NCBI GenBank assembly: GCA_963841635.1
Contig: CAWJDO010000002.1
Coordinates: forward strand, 496,001-560,000
Direction of reading: 5' to 3'
DNA from: DASWZN01 sp963841635
Lineage (GTDB): Bacteria > Acidobacteriota > Terriglobia > Bryobacterales > Bryobacteraceae
DNA length: 64,000 nt
Shown here: piece after piece, positions 9,257 to 17,947 of the stretch
How the letters are laid out: each line of letters starts with the position of its first letter
Position numbering within the stretch: position 1 is the stretch's first letter
Notes under the pieces: model-generated
Seen by the model: the letters and a program-made list of their open reading frames with translations, nothing else
Database searches by the model: none
What the model was told of the DNA's origin: nothing
Translations under genes and position numbers: made by a program

Positions 9257-10726
9257 ATGAAACGCAGAAGCTTCAATCAGGGGCTCACGGCTTGGGCCGT
9301 GAGCGGGGGCCGTTACCGCGCGGAGGGGCCCGCTCCGCCGCGCGCTCCCGTGAAGGCTCGCAAGCCGTACATCGCGATCCAGGTGGGTGCGGTTTCGTTC
9401 GTGGATGAAGGCATCGATGCCGTGCTCGACACGCTGCGCGAGAAGGCGCACGTCAACACCGTCTGGTTGAACACGTACACCTGGGACCACGGCACCGGCG
9501 GGCGGCAGTTGGCCGGCTACCCGTTTCCGGATCACGGCGGGCAAGAGCCCGACGAGGTACGCGGCGGCGCGGTCTTCGACTACGACCAGAAATACTTCCG
9601 GCACACGGTCCTGAACCAGTTCCGCACTACCGAGTACCAGGGGCGGAACATTCTGGCGGAGGTTCTGCCCAAGGCCAAGGAACGCGGCATGGACGTGGTG
9701 GCCTGGGATTTCTTTTACCCGAACCAGGACAATCCTCAGAAGTTGAAGAACATGGACCGCGTGGCGGAGGTCGACGTCCACGGCAAGCCGACCTGGGCGC
9801 CGTGCAACAACAACGAAGACTGGCGCCAGCACATGTTCGGGCGGATCGACGTTTACCTGCGGCAATACCCGGACGTGGCGGGCATCGCGTGGGGCCAGGA
9901 GCGGATGGGGCCGCTGATGAACCTGATCGGCGGCGGCTGGACGCAGCCCTTCGTCACCTGCTTCTGCCCGCATTGCCTGGAGAAGGCGCGGGCCCGGGAC
10001 CTCTCCGCCGATCGCGCCAGGCGCGGTTATCTTGAGTTGGAGAAACTACTCACGGCGGCGAGGCCGGCCGACGGCACCTTCGTCACCTTCTGGCGACTGT
10101 TGTCGCAGTATCCCGAGATCCTGGGCTGGGAGAAACTCTGGACGGACAGCTATCACGAGATTCGCGCCGAGGTATACCGGATCGCGAAGTCGATCGCGCC
10201 GGAAAAGCCGCTGGGATTTCACATTCTGCACCAGGCGACACTTAGTCCGTTCTATCGGGCCGAAGAAGATTACGCCGAGACGGCTAACTACGCCGATTTC
10301 GTTAAGCCGGCGGTCTATAACATCGCCGGTGGCGAACGCATGGCGGCCTTCGTCGATCGTATTTCGACGACTATCTTTCGCGACGCCCGGCCGGACGACA
10401 TACTGCCGCTCTACGACAAACTCATGAACTACGATGAGGCGCCGCTGGCGCAGTTGCCCAAGGCCGGGCTATCGGCCGAGTATGTGGCCCGCGAAACCAG
10501 GCGCGTCATCGCGGACGTAGGGAACAGGATCGCGGTTTACCCCGGTATCGACGTCGGCGTTCCGAGCCGTGGGAAACAGGTTACGCCGGAGGATGTCCGC
10601 GATTCCGTCAAAGCCGCGTTCGCGGCGGGCGCGCCGGGCGTGGTGCTGTGCCGCAAGTACTCGGAGATGCGGCTCGCCAACCTGGCCGGGGCGGGGCAGG
10701 GACTGCACGAGGCGGGCGTGGTGTGA
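9257..10726 (+). CDS. Tat-exported TIM-barrel-like protein, putative glycosidase
   Basis: A 489-residue protein starting MKRRSFNQGL, a twin-arginine-like signal, then a compact (beta/alpha) domain: VNTVWLNTYTW, a long segment around DVVAWDFFYPN, WRQHMFGRIDVYLRQYPDVAGIAWGQERMG with candidate acidic residues, and a CFCPHCLEKAR motif. CxCxxC-type segments of this kind occur in hypothetical glycoside-hydrolase-like proteins related to the beta-galactosidase GH42 fold. The catalytic pair cannot be assigned with confidence, so the product is best kept as a putative exported carbohydrate-active protein. The start at 9257 is preferred because it exposes the signal; the frame is open further upstream. 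Confidence 0.6.
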   Translation: MKRRSFNQGLTAWAVSGGRYRAEGPAPPRAPVKARKPYIAIQVGAVSFVDEGIDAVLDTLREKAHVNTVWLNTYTWDHGTGGRQLAGYPFPDHGGQEPDEVRGGAVFDYDQKYFRHTVLNQFRTTEYQGRNILAEVLPKAKERGMDVVAWDFFYPNQDNPQKLKNMDRVAEVDVHGKPTWAPCNNNEDWRQHMFGRIDVYLRQYPDVAGIAWGQERMGPLMNLIGGGWTQPFVTCFCPHCLEKARARDLSADRARRGYLELEKLLTAARPADGTFVTFWRLLSQYPEILGWEKLWTDSYHEIRAEVYRIAKSIAPEKPLGFHILHQATLSPFYRAEEDYAETANYADFVKPAVYNIAGGERMAAFVDRISTTIFRDARPDDILPLYDKLMNYDEAPLAQLPKAGLSAEYVARETRRVIADVGNRIAVYPGIDVGVPSRGKQVTPEDVRDSVKAAFAAGAPGVVLCRKYSEMRLANLAGAGQGLHEAGVV

Positions 10727-10729
10727 GCG

Positions 10730-12136
10730 CTAGGCGGCTGGCAGCGGCCGGATGTTCTGGTTCAGGTGGAAGAGATTGTCGGGATCGTACTTCTTCTTCA
10801 CCTTGAGCAGGCGGGAGTAATTGTCGCGGTAACTGGCGGCGATGCGGTCCTGCCCTTCGTCCCCCATCAGGAAATTGACGTAACTGCCGCCGGCCGAATG
10901 GGGATGCAGCGCGGACCAGTAGTCGCGGACCCACTGGCGGCCGTGCGGCAACTGGGAACCGAGAGACTGCGGATAGACCGCGGCGATGATGTTGCCGAAG
11001 GCCGCGTCGCGATAACTGTACGCTGTGTCGGTCGGGCCGACGCGGCTTACAGCCCCGTTGACCGGATAGACGTGCATGGCCGAGGACAAGGTGGGAATCT
11101 GCGGCCCGTATTGGACATGAGCCTCGATCGCCGCTCCGCCGACATCGCGAAAATAGTCGGCCTTCCAGTAGTGGTGCATACCCGGCGGCAGCAGCGGGTC
11201 GAACATGCTGTTGAGCGCCGGATAGGGCACCGGCCCGAGGTGGGAAAACACCGGCGGTCCAACGCTGAGCAGCGGTTCGGCGTCCCTCGCGGCCTGGCCC
11301 GCGTCGCCCACATGGCAGCAAACCACCCCGCAGACCTTGGTGTTGTGCAGGCTCTCCGGGAACGGCGGCCCTGGCGGCACGATCAAGACAGCGAAGAAGG
11401 CGCTGAAATCCTCGGGCGCGGTCTTCATGTAGTCGTTGAAGAGCCGCAGCACGTCGCAGGTTTTCTCGAGCGGGTAGAGGATAGGGCCGGCGATCACGGT
11501 GCTGACCGGGTGCAGGCGGAATTCGAGCGAGGAGACGACGCCGAAGTTGCCGCCTCCGCCGCGCAGGGCCCAGAAGAGGTCGGTGTTCTCGGCAATCGAG
11601 GCGGTGAGGAATCGCCCGTCCGCGGTGACCACGTCGGCCGAGATCAGGTTGTCGCAGGAGAGCCCGTACTTGCGCGAGAGGTGACCGAAGCCGCCGCCGA
11701 GGGTCAAACCGGAGACGCCGGTGGTGGAGATGACGCCGCCGGGCGTGGCCATGCCGAAGGCGTGGGAGGCGTGGTCGAGGTCGCCCCAGGTGCAGCCGGG
11801 CTCGACGCGCGCTGTCTGTGTGCGCGGATCGACGCGGACGCTCTTCATCGGCGAAAGGTCGAGGACCAGGCCGTTGTCGCAGGTGGCGAAGCCGGCGACG
11901 CCGTGACCGCCTCCGCGGATGGCGATGTCGAGCCGGGCGTCGCGTGCGAAGTTCACCGAGCGGATGATGTCGGCGACTCCGGCGGGGCGCACGATCAGGG
12001 CGGGGCGCCGATCGATGTCGGCGTTGTACACCTTGCGAGCGGCGTCGTAGGTGTAGTCGCCGGGCAGGATGATTCTCCCGCGGATTCCGGCCTGAAACGT
12101 CTGGAGCGCGGTCGTAGCGATGGGTGCGGCGGCCAT
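10730..12136 (-). CDS. FAD-binding oxidoreductase, berberine-bridge-enzyme type
   Basis: A 468-residue PCMH-type flavoprotein. FAD_binding_4 domain covers roughly residues 35-185, with the RGGGHGV motif whose His78 is the expected 8-alpha attachment site and GLSCDN whose Cys161 is the expected 6-S-cysteinyl site, so the cofactor is probably bicovalently bound. The C-terminal BBE motif (YVNFL...Y...YDPDNLFHLNQNI) is intact. These enzymes oxidise sugars, alcohols or alkaloid-like substrates with O2; the substrate here is unknown. No signal peptide is seen. The frame is open far upstream, but the Met at 12136 gives the family-like N terminus. The NAD(P)-binding gene lies 11 bases upstream on the same strand, so the two are probably co-transcribed. 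Confidence 0.88.
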   Translation of the reverse strand: MAAAPIATTALQTFQAGIRGRIILPGDYTYDAARKVYNADIDRRPALIVRPAGVADIIRSVNFARDARLDIAIRGGGHGVAGFATCDNGLVLDLSPMKSVRVDPRTQTARVEPGCTWGDLDHASHAFGMATPGGVISTTGVSGLTLGGGFGHLSRKYGLSCDNLISADVVTADGRFLTASIAENTDLFWALRGGGGNFGVVSSLEFRLHPVSTVIAGPILYPLEKTCDVLRLFNDYMKTAPEDFSAFFAVLIVPPGPPFPESLHNTKVCGVVCCHVGDAGQAARDAEPLLSVGPPVFSHLGPVPYPALNSMFDPLLPPGMHHYWKADYFRDVGGAAIEAHVQYGPQIPTLSSAMHVYPVNGAVSRVGPTDTAYSYRDAAFGNIIAAVYPQSLGSQLPHGRQWVRDYWSALHPHSAGGSYVNFLMGDEGQDRIAASYRDNYSRLLKVKKKYDPDNLFHLNQNIRPLPAA

Positions 12137-12147
12137 GGTGCCCCTCT

Positions 12148-12834
12148 CTATGGTTGCGATTCTAGCACGGCCTCGGTGACGCGCCGAAGGGATGCCCCAC
12201 GGATGGCGGGCACGTCTACGATCCGGATGCCGGCGACGGGGGATTCGATGGACGCAACCAGGGCATGGACCATCTGCTTCAGGGTGACCAGGCCGAGGCG
12301 GAGGGCGCCGTCTCGCGTGGCGGGCAGGCGCTCGCAAAGCCAATAGCCAGGCACGAGTAGGTAGGGCCAGCGGTGGCCCGGTCCGAGGACGTACCAGGGA
12401 CGCAGGATGGTGGCGTTCATTCCGCTGCGGCCTATCGACTCCTCGCATTCCACGCGGACCTGTATGTAGGCCTTCATCGCGGGAGCAGGATGGGCCACGC
12501 TGACGTAGACGAAGTGGCGGACGCCGGCAGACTGGGCCGCGGCGACGGCGGCTTGGGCGGAGACCAGATCGATAGCGCGGAACTGGGCCGCTTTGGACGG
12601 GCTGGGACGCGGCACGCCGACCAGTTGCACGAAGGTGGCATCGGGCGGGATCGCGCTTCCGTACGTGGAACCGTCGAGCACATTGCCGGGCACGGCGGTG
12701 GCGCCGGGGGCGAGTTTGCGCTCCGATCCGGCGCGGACGAGCGCGTAAACGCTGTGGCCGCGCTCGAGCAGAACGGGGATCAGGCTGCGGCCCATGTAGC
12801 CGGTGCCACCGGCGATGAAGACTGGGTGAGACAT
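12148..12834 (-). CDS. NAD(P)-binding atypical SDR (NmrA-like)
   Basis: A 228-residue protein with the Rossmann motif GGTGYMG at residues 9-15, followed by SLIPVLLERGHSVYALVR. The segment VRHFVYVSVAHP and the absence of a canonical YxxxK make it an atypical SDR of the NmrA / NAD(P)H-binding group rather than a classical dehydrogenase. It may act as a redox-sensing regulator or a reductase on a small substrate. It is upstream of and probably co-transcribed with the FAD oxidoreductase, and divergent from the kinase-like cassette that starts at 12917. Confidence 0.8.
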   Translation of the reverse strand: MSHPVFIAGGTGYMGRSLIPVLLERGHSVYALVRAGSERKLAPGATAVPGNVLDGSTYGSAIPPDATFVQLVGVPRPSPSKAAQFRAIDLVSAQAAVAAAQSAGVRHFVYVSVAHPAPAMKAYIQVRVECEESIGRSGMNATILRPWYVLGPGHRWPYLLVPGYWLCERLPATRDGALRLGLVTLKQMVHALVASIESPVAGIRIVDVPAIRGASLRRVTEAVLESQP

Positions 12835-12916
12835 GGCCCCTCGGTGATTTGATTATAGAATGGGCGGACATGACGGGCTTATTGACCAGCCCGCAGTGTT
12901 GTATCATGGTTCGCCG

Positions 12917-14044
12917 ATGCAGCTGTTTCCTTTGCCCTCCGCCAAGCGCGCCGCCGCGGAAGAGATCCAGGCTCAGACCGAAATCCTGGAGGCGATTCCC
13001 CCGCTCAAGCGCATTCTCAACGCCTTGCCCACCATGGCCCTCGTGCTCAACCGCGAGCGGCAGGTGGTGCTGGCCAACCAAAGGCTGATCGAGTTCGCGG
13101 GCGCCACCGGGATCGACGACCTGTGTGGCTTCCGTCCTGGCGAGGTCCTGCGCTGCGTCCACGCCACGGAGACGCTCGAAGGCTGCGGCAGCACGGAACA
13201 CTGCACCGTTTGCGGCGCGCTTCAGGCCATCGTCACGGCCCAATTCGGAGTCGCGCAGACCCAGGTCTGCCGGGTGCTGCGCCGCACCGCGGCGGGTGAG
13301 GAGCCGCTGGAACTGGAGATCTCGGCCTGCCCGGTCGAGCTCGGCGGCAACCAGTTCCTGATCGTCTGCGCCAGCGACATGGGCGGCCACCTTCGCCGCG
13401 AGTCGCTCGAGAACTGGATCATCCCGGAGGCCGTCGAGCTGGCGCTCGAGATGGAGGTTCTGGCCGCGACCCTTTCCGCCCCCGACATGCAACCGGAAGG
13501 GCGGCACAGAGTGACCGCCCGGATGGCCGCGGCATCGCGCGGCTTGGCCACCCTCATGCGCGAGCACGCCGAACTCGCCGCTGCCGAGAGCGGCGACCTG
13601 GTGGTTTCGCGGCGGACCGCTTCCGCGCTCGAGATTCTGCGCGACACCGCACGCGAGCTGGAGTACCATCCGCTCGCCGAGCGGCGCCGCATACGGATCG
13701 AGGCGCAGGACGCCACCGTCGATACCGATCCGATGCTGGCGCGACGGGTCATCGAGAAGCTTCTGCTCAACGCGCTCGAAGCGACGCCCGAAGGCGGCGC
13801 CGTCACGGCAGGTTGCCTGGCCGCGGAGCGCGTCGAGTTTCGGATCCACAACGACGGCGAAATGCCGCGCGAAGTGCAGTTGCAGGTCTTCCAACGCTCG
13901 TTTTCGACCAAGGGCCGTGGCCGCTGGTACGGAACCTATTACGCGAAGCTGGTGGCCGAGCGTTACCTGAACGGAGCGGTTTCGTTCCAGTCGAGCGCCG
14001 CGGAGGGCACCACGTTCTCGGTCAGCCTGCCGTCCGCTTGCTGA
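12917..14044 (+). CDS. PAS/HATPase sensor kinase-like protein A, no phospho-acceptor His region
   Basis: A 375-residue cytoplasmic protein. Residues about 30-150 form a PAS domain (ILNALPTMALVLNRERQVVLANQR) with an inserted Cys cluster C80, C90, C96, C99 (C-x9-C-x5-C-x2-C). Residues about 250-375 form a GHKL ATPase domain: N-box LLLNALEA, G1-like HNDGEMP, F-box FQRSFSTKG, G2-like GRWYGTYYAK, and a final GTTF. Related sensor kinases carry an FxHDxLN phospho-acceptor box between these domains; here the corresponding stretch (ENWIIPEAVELALEME) has no His. Autophosphorylation on that box is therefore unlikely. Start: MQLFPL at 12917. It is followed by a close paralogue rather than by a CpaE-like gene. 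Confidence 0.8.
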   Translation: MQLFPLPSAKRAAAEEIQAQTEILEAIPPLKRILNALPTMALVLNRERQVVLANQRLIEFAGATGIDDLCGFRPGEVLRCVHATETLEGCGSTEHCTVCGALQAIVTAQFGVAQTQVCRVLRRTAAGEEPLELEISACPVELGGNQFLIVCASDMGGHLRRESLENWIIPEAVELALEMEVLAATLSAPDMQPEGRHRVTARMAAASRGLATLMREHAELAAAESGDLVVSRRTASALEILRDTARELEYHPLAERRRIRIEAQDATVDTDPMLARRVIEKLLLNALEATPEGGAVTAGCLAAERVEFRIHNDGEMPREVQLQVFQRSFSTKGRGRWYGTYYAKLVAERYLNGAVSFQSSAAEGTTFSVSLPSAC

Positions 14045-14149
14045 CGCGCCCGGTTCCCTAGGCAAAGCACTAGTCCCGGTACTCACAAAACCAGAACCCA
14101 CAGGTGAAGGCGCGTTTATGACGCACCTGGACCAGTTTTGCGGCATCCT

Positions 14150-15319
14150 ATGTGTACTGTGCATCCCATAGAAAGTCGCGTTCCCGTTCCGCCAAGCGAG
14201 CTGCCGCCCCTGGCCGGAATCCAGGCTCAAACGGATCTTGTGGCCGCCGTGTCGTTTTTCGAGCGCGTGCTCGACGCGATTCCCTCGATGGCTATGCTGC
14301 TTAGTCCTGAGCGGCAGATCCTGCTCGCCAACCGGCGGCTGGTGGAATTCGCCGGCGCCGAAGAAGCGGGCGAGCTGCGCGGGATGCGTCCAGGCGATAT
14401 GCTGAGCTGCGTTAACGCGCTCGAAAGCTGTGGCGGATGCGGAACGACAGCACACTGTGCGGTCTGCGGTTCCTTCCGAGCCATCGTGGACGCCCAGTTG
14501 GGTTATGGGCAGACACAGGTCTGCCTGATGGTGCGCCGTACAGAAAGCGGAGACGAGTCCGTGGCGCTCGACGTTTGGGCCGCGCCGCTCGAAGTCTCCG
14601 GACAGCGCCTCACCCTGGTTTGCCTGACCAGCGCGGCGGATAGGCTGCTTCGCGATCGTCTCGATCTGGCCGTACTCCCGCAGGCGATGGCGTTGGTGGC
14701 GGAAACGGAGGCGCTTACGCGCGCTGCCGCGGATGACGCCAGCACTCCGGATGCGCGCCGCCTGTCGTTGAGCCTGCTCGAGGCGGCGTCCAAGCGGCTC
14801 TCGCACGTGGTTCACGCGCCGGGTGAGCTGGCCGCGGCGGAGAGTGGAGCACTCGCCGTCACGCCAAGCCAGGTTTCCGCGCGCGAACTGCTCTCGAGCG
14901 CGGCCGCGGAGGTGGCTTTCGGCGGCGGCCCGGGAATCCGGCTGGAGTCCTCGCAAGAGGACGCCGACATGGAAACCGATCCCGATCTGGCGAAGAAAGT
15001 GCTGGCGGAGATTCTGCTCAATGCGGCCGAAGCCGCCCCGCCGTTGGGAGGCGCCAGCGCCGGCCTCCGGGTCGCGGAGACCCACGTCGATTTCTGGGTC
15101 CACAATCCCGGCGAAATGGCGCGAACGGTCCAGCTTCGGGTCTTCTCCCGCGGCTTCTCCACCAGAGGTCCAGGCCGCGGATACGGAACCTATCAGGCCA
15201 GGCTTGTGACGGAGCGGTATTTGGGAGGTTCGTTGAAGTTCCGCTCGGCTGCCGGGGAGGGCACGACGTTCACCGTCCGCCTACCCCGCGCCGGGAGTAG
15301 CACGAAAGGAAACACATGA
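14150..15319 (+). CDS. PAS/HATPase sensor kinase-like protein B, no phospho-acceptor His region
   Basis: A 389-residue paralogue of protein A, with the same order: short N-terminal lead, PAS domain (VLDAIPSMAMLLSPERQILLANRR), four conserved Cys in the same spacing (C-x9-C-x5-C-x2-C), a helical linker ending ELAAAESG, and an intact-looking HATPase domain (EILLNAAEA, HNPGEMA, FSRGFSTRG, GRGYGTYQAR, GTTF). The place of the FxHDxLN box reads LAVLPQAMALVAET. Its stop overlaps the start of the CpaE-like gene (ATGA at 15316), so the two are translationally coupled and probably act together. ATG at 14150 is preferred; TTG at 14138 is a possible earlier start. Confidence 0.8.
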   Translation: MCTVHPIESRVPVPPSELPPLAGIQAQTDLVAAVSFFERVLDAIPSMAMLLSPERQILLANRRLVEFAGAEEAGELRGMRPGDMLSCVNALESCGGCGTTAHCAVCGSFRAIVDAQLGYGQTQVCLMVRRTESGDESVALDVWAAPLEVSGQRLTLVCLTSAADRLLRDRLDLAVLPQAMALVAETEALTRAAADDASTPDARRLSLSLLEAASKRLSHVVHAPGELAAAESGALAVTPSQVSARELLSSAAAEVAFGGGPGIRLESSQEDADMETDPDLAKKVLAEILLNAAEAAPPLGGASAGLRVAETHVDFWVHNPGEMARTVQLRVFSRGFSTRGPGRGYGTYQARLVTERYLGGSLKFRSAAGEGTTFTVRLPRAGSSTKGNT

Positions 15320-16476
15320 TTAGCGCCGGCATCATTGTCACCGATCCGGAGTTCCGGAGACAGATCGTCGATTGCCTGAAGGGCTTGGCCGTGCGGATCG
15401 AGTTCGCCGTGGAAGGCATCGCCGGCCAGGCGCACCAGATGGCGGCCACCAATCCGGACCTGCTGGTGCTCGACTTCAGCCAGCCGGGGATGCCGGGGGT
15501 CATGGCGGAGCTCCGGTCGCTCGAAGCGCCGTGCGCGGTGATCGCGGTCCACCACCTGGGCGAGGCGGAGGCGATCCTGACGGCGCTGCGGCTGGGCGCG
15601 CGCGAGTTCCTCTGGCCGCCGCTGAACGAGAAAGCCCTCGCCGCCGCGGTCCGGACCATCGAAGGCGAGAAGACACGGCGTGACGCACGGCGACAAGCGG
15701 CCACCGCGGTAGGCTTCCTCGCGGCGGCGGGCGGATGCGGCGCCACCACCATCGCCTGCCATTTGGCCGCCGACCTGCGCCGCTCCGGCGCGGGCCAGGT
15801 CGGCCTGCTGGATTTCGACGTCTCCGCCGGGATGGCCGGCTTCTGGTTCGGGATCGCGGCAAACTACTCCGTTCTCGATGCCGTGCACAATCTCGGCCGC
15901 ATGGACACCAGCCTTTGGAAGGGGTTGGTTTCCGCAGTGCAGCCGCAACTCGACGTGCTGGCCGCGCCGGCCGAGATTCCGCTCGGCGGCCTGCCGGGGG
16001 CGCGCGACTTCGCCGGGGTCCTGAGCTACGCGCGCTGCCAGTATGACTGGATCGTCGCGGATTTGGGATCCAACCTGACCGCGGTTTCGGTGGCGCTCGT
16101 CGAAGGTTTGAATTCCCTCTACGTGGTGACCACGCCCGAGGTGTCGTCGCTGCTTCAGACCCGCAGGATCGTCCAGAAGTTGATCCAACTCGACTACCCC
16201 AAAGAGAAGGTGCAGCTACTGGTAAGCCGGGTCCAGAAGGGCCAGATCGTGTATCCCGACGACCTCAAGAACATGATCGGTCTTCCCGTGGAGGCAGTCT
16301 TTCCGAGCGACCCTGCGGAAATCGCTGAAGCGCACGCGGCGGGCCGGCTCATGGCGCCCAAGTCCGATTACGGAAAGCGCATCGCGCAGCTCTCGGCTAC
16401 GCTCACCGGCAAGCTGATCGAGGAAGCGAAGCCTTCCCGGTTCTCGATGTTCCGCCTGCGGTCGCAGGAAGCCTAG
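15316..16476 (+). CDS. CpaE/TadZ-like protein 1: receiver-like domain plus ParA/MinD-type ATPase
   Basis: A 386-residue protein. Residues 1-115 are a receiver-like domain: D10 and E12 stand in for the acidic pair, D53 in LLVLDFSQPGMPG is the expected phospho-acceptor, but the conserved Lys near position 101 is replaced (FLWPPL). Residues 130-370 are a MinD/ParA-like ATPase with a deviant Walker A, AGGCGATT at 138-145, lacking the catalytic Lys, as is usual in CpaE/TadZ proteins. TadZ-type proteins position tight-adherence pilus machinery at the pole. Coupled by ATGA overlap to kinase-like protein B. No other tad gene is adjacent; TadE/TadG-like genes occur at 58.7-61.8 kb. Confidence 0.82.
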   Translation: MISAGIIVTDPEFRRQIVDCLKGLAVRIEFAVEGIAGQAHQMAATNPDLLVLDFSQPGMPGVMAELRSLEAPCAVIAVHHLGEAEAILTALRLGAREFLWPPLNEKALAAAVRTIEGEKTRRDARRQAATAVGFLAAAGGCGATTIACHLAADLRRSGAGQVGLLDFDVSAGMAGFWFGIAANYSVLDAVHNLGRMDTSLWKGLVSAVQPQLDVLAAPAEIPLGGLPGARDFAGVLSYARCQYDWIVADLGSNLTAVSVALVEGLNSLYVVTTPEVSSLLQTRRIVQKLIQLDYPKEKVQLLVSRVQKGQIVYPDDLKNMIGLPVEAVFPSDPAEIAEAHAAGRLMAPKSDYGKRIAQLSATLTGKLIEEAKPSRFSMFRLRSQEA

Positions 16477-16485
16477 CCTGGTTCG

Positions 16486-16675
16486 TCGGAATTGGCGGCG
16501 AACCCGGGACTGGCTCGAATTTCGCCGCCTTTGCGAAATTCGTGCCTGTCCCACCCCTGGTCTGCTGCGAGTCATGCTGCTCGGAATTGGCGGCGAACCC
16601 GGGACTGGCTCGAATTTCGCCGCCTTTGCGAAATTCGTGCCTGTCCCACCCCTGGTCTGCTGCCAGTCATACTGC
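16486..16675. repeat. 95-bp direct tandem duplication, each copy with a 20-bp-arm hairpin
   Basis: Copies 16486-16580 and 16581-16675 differ at two positions. In each, a 20-bp arm (16506-16525 and 16601-16620) pairs with a downstream arm (16533-16552 and 16628-16647) at 18 of 20 positions over a 7-base loop. The GGGACNGGC...GCCTGTCCC ends resemble REP/REPIN-type palindromes common in GC-rich bacteria. A third copy has decayed after about 15 bases. Confidence 0.9.
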
Positions 16676-16786
16676 TCGAAATTTGCGACGCACCACCCCA
16701 GTACCGCGAGCGTCGGAGTACTAGAAGAAACCTCGATATAAGGCTCTCAAACCCGTGCATCCCCGCCGTTTTTGGTGCATCATTAA

Positions 16787-16792
16787 GAGGGG
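16787..16792 (+). promoter_or_regulatory. Shine-Dalgarno for kinase-like protein C
   Basis: GAGGGG is six bases before ATG 16799 and sets the start of protein C. Confidence 0.6.
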
Positions 16793-16798
16793 TTAATT

Positions 16799-17947
16799 AT
16801 GACGAATCCCGTTCCCCTCCCCATGGGCGAGCGCGCGCCCGCAGCCACGGTTCAGGCCCAGGCCGACCTTCTTGCCGTGGTGAATCTGCTCGAACGCATC
16901 CTCGACGCCGTTCCCTCAATGGCCATGCTGCTCAACCCGCAACGGCAGATCGTGCTCGCGAACCGGCGTCTACTGGAATTCGCGGGTGCCATCGGACCCC
17001 AGGATGTGATCGGGCTGCGATTCGGCGAGATCATGGAATGCGCGCGAGCGCTCGAAAGCGAAGCTGGGTGCGGGACCACGCCTGGCTGCGCGGCGTGCGG
17101 CGCGCTCCACGCCACTCTGGACGCACAGTTGGGTCATGCGGAGACGCAGGTCTGCCTGATGATGCGCCGCGCCGCCGAAGGAGACCGGGCGCTGGAGCTC
17201 GAAGTCTCGGCCTCGCCGGTCGATATCTCCGGCCAGCGGTTCACGCTGGTCTGCCTGAGCAGCGCCCGGAACCGCATGCTTCGCGAACGGCTGGAACGCG
17301 GCATTCTCCCACAGGCGAAAGCGGTGGCAATCGAAATGGACGCACTGGCGCGCACCGCCGCGGACGACGGTGCTAACGAGGAGGCCCGCCGGCAGGCTTT
17401 GGGCCTGCTCCAATCCGCCTCGAAGCGATTCGTCCGGATGGCGCAGGCGCATACCGATCTCACCGCCGCCGAGAGCGGCCGGCTGGCCGTGGCGCGCCGC
17501 GCTGTCTCCGCGCGAGAGCTGCTCTCCGAGACCGCCGGCGGGCCGGAGATCCGGTTGGAGACGCCTTCCGAAGATGCCGTGGTGGATACCGATCCCGCGC
17601 TGGCCGGGTGCGCGCTTCGCGAGATCCTGTTGAACGCCCTGCAGGCCGCGCCGCCCGAGAGCGTGACGGCCGGTTACCGGGTCTCGGAGACGCACGTGGA
17701 TTTCTGGGTGCACAATCCGGGCGAGATGGCGCTCGGGGTTCGACTACAGGTCTTTTACCGGGCCTTCTCGACGCGGGCGGCAGGCCGTGGATACGGGGCC
17801 TACTTCGCCAAGCTGGTCACGGAGCGGTACCTGGAGGGCTCCCTGTCGTTCCGTTCCCAAGCCGTGGAAGGCACGACATTCACACTCCGGCTGCCGCGCG
17901 CCCTCAAGGAACAAGGAGGTGCCGCATGCTTAGCGCCGGCATCGTAG
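16799..17947 (+). CDS. PAS/HATPase sensor kinase-like protein C, no phospho-acceptor His region
   Basis: A 382-residue third paralogue. The PAS domain (ILDAVPSMAMLLNPQRQIVLANRR) carries the same four-Cys spacing, the linker ends DLTAAESG, and the HATPase domain keeps EILLNALQA, HNPGEMA, FYRAFSTRA, GRGYGAYFAK and GTTF. The place of the FxHDxLN box reads RGILPQAKAVAIEMD, again without His. The gene overlaps the following CpaE-like gene by 22 bases, repeating the coupling seen for protein B. It is most similar in sequence and layout to protein B, supporting a duplication of the kinase-CpaE unit. Confidence 0.8.
   Translation: MTNPVPLPMGERAPAATVQAQADLLAVVNLLERILDAVPSMAMLLNPQRQIVLANRRLLEFAGAIGPQDVIGLRFGEIMECARALESEAGCGTTPGCAACGALHATLDAQLGHAETQVCLMMRRAAEGDRALELEVSASPVDISGQRFTLVCLSSARNRMLRERLERGILPQAKAVAIEMDALARTAADDGANEEARRQALGLLQSASKRFVRMAQAHTDLTAAESGRLAVARRAVSARELLSETAGGPEIRLETPSEDAVVDTDPALAGCALREILLNALQAAPPESVTAGYRVSETHVDFWVHNPGEMALGVRLQVFYRAFSTRAAGRGYGAYFAKLVTERYLEGSLSFRSQAVEGTTFTLRLPRALKEQGGAACLAPAS

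Larger units (their letters stand above)
16477..16798. other. Intergenic region with duplicated 95-bp unit
   Basis: No gene seen. The stretch holds a 95-bp tandem duplication with long hairpins (annotated separately), a degenerate start of a third unit at 16676-16690, and the leader of the next kinase-like gene. Confidence 0.7.

Noticed and set aside
12137..15103. Upstream extension of the FAD oxidoreductase frame through the kinase-like genes
   Set aside because: The flavoprotein has a family-like start at 12136, and the opposite-strand kinase-like genes have clear domains.
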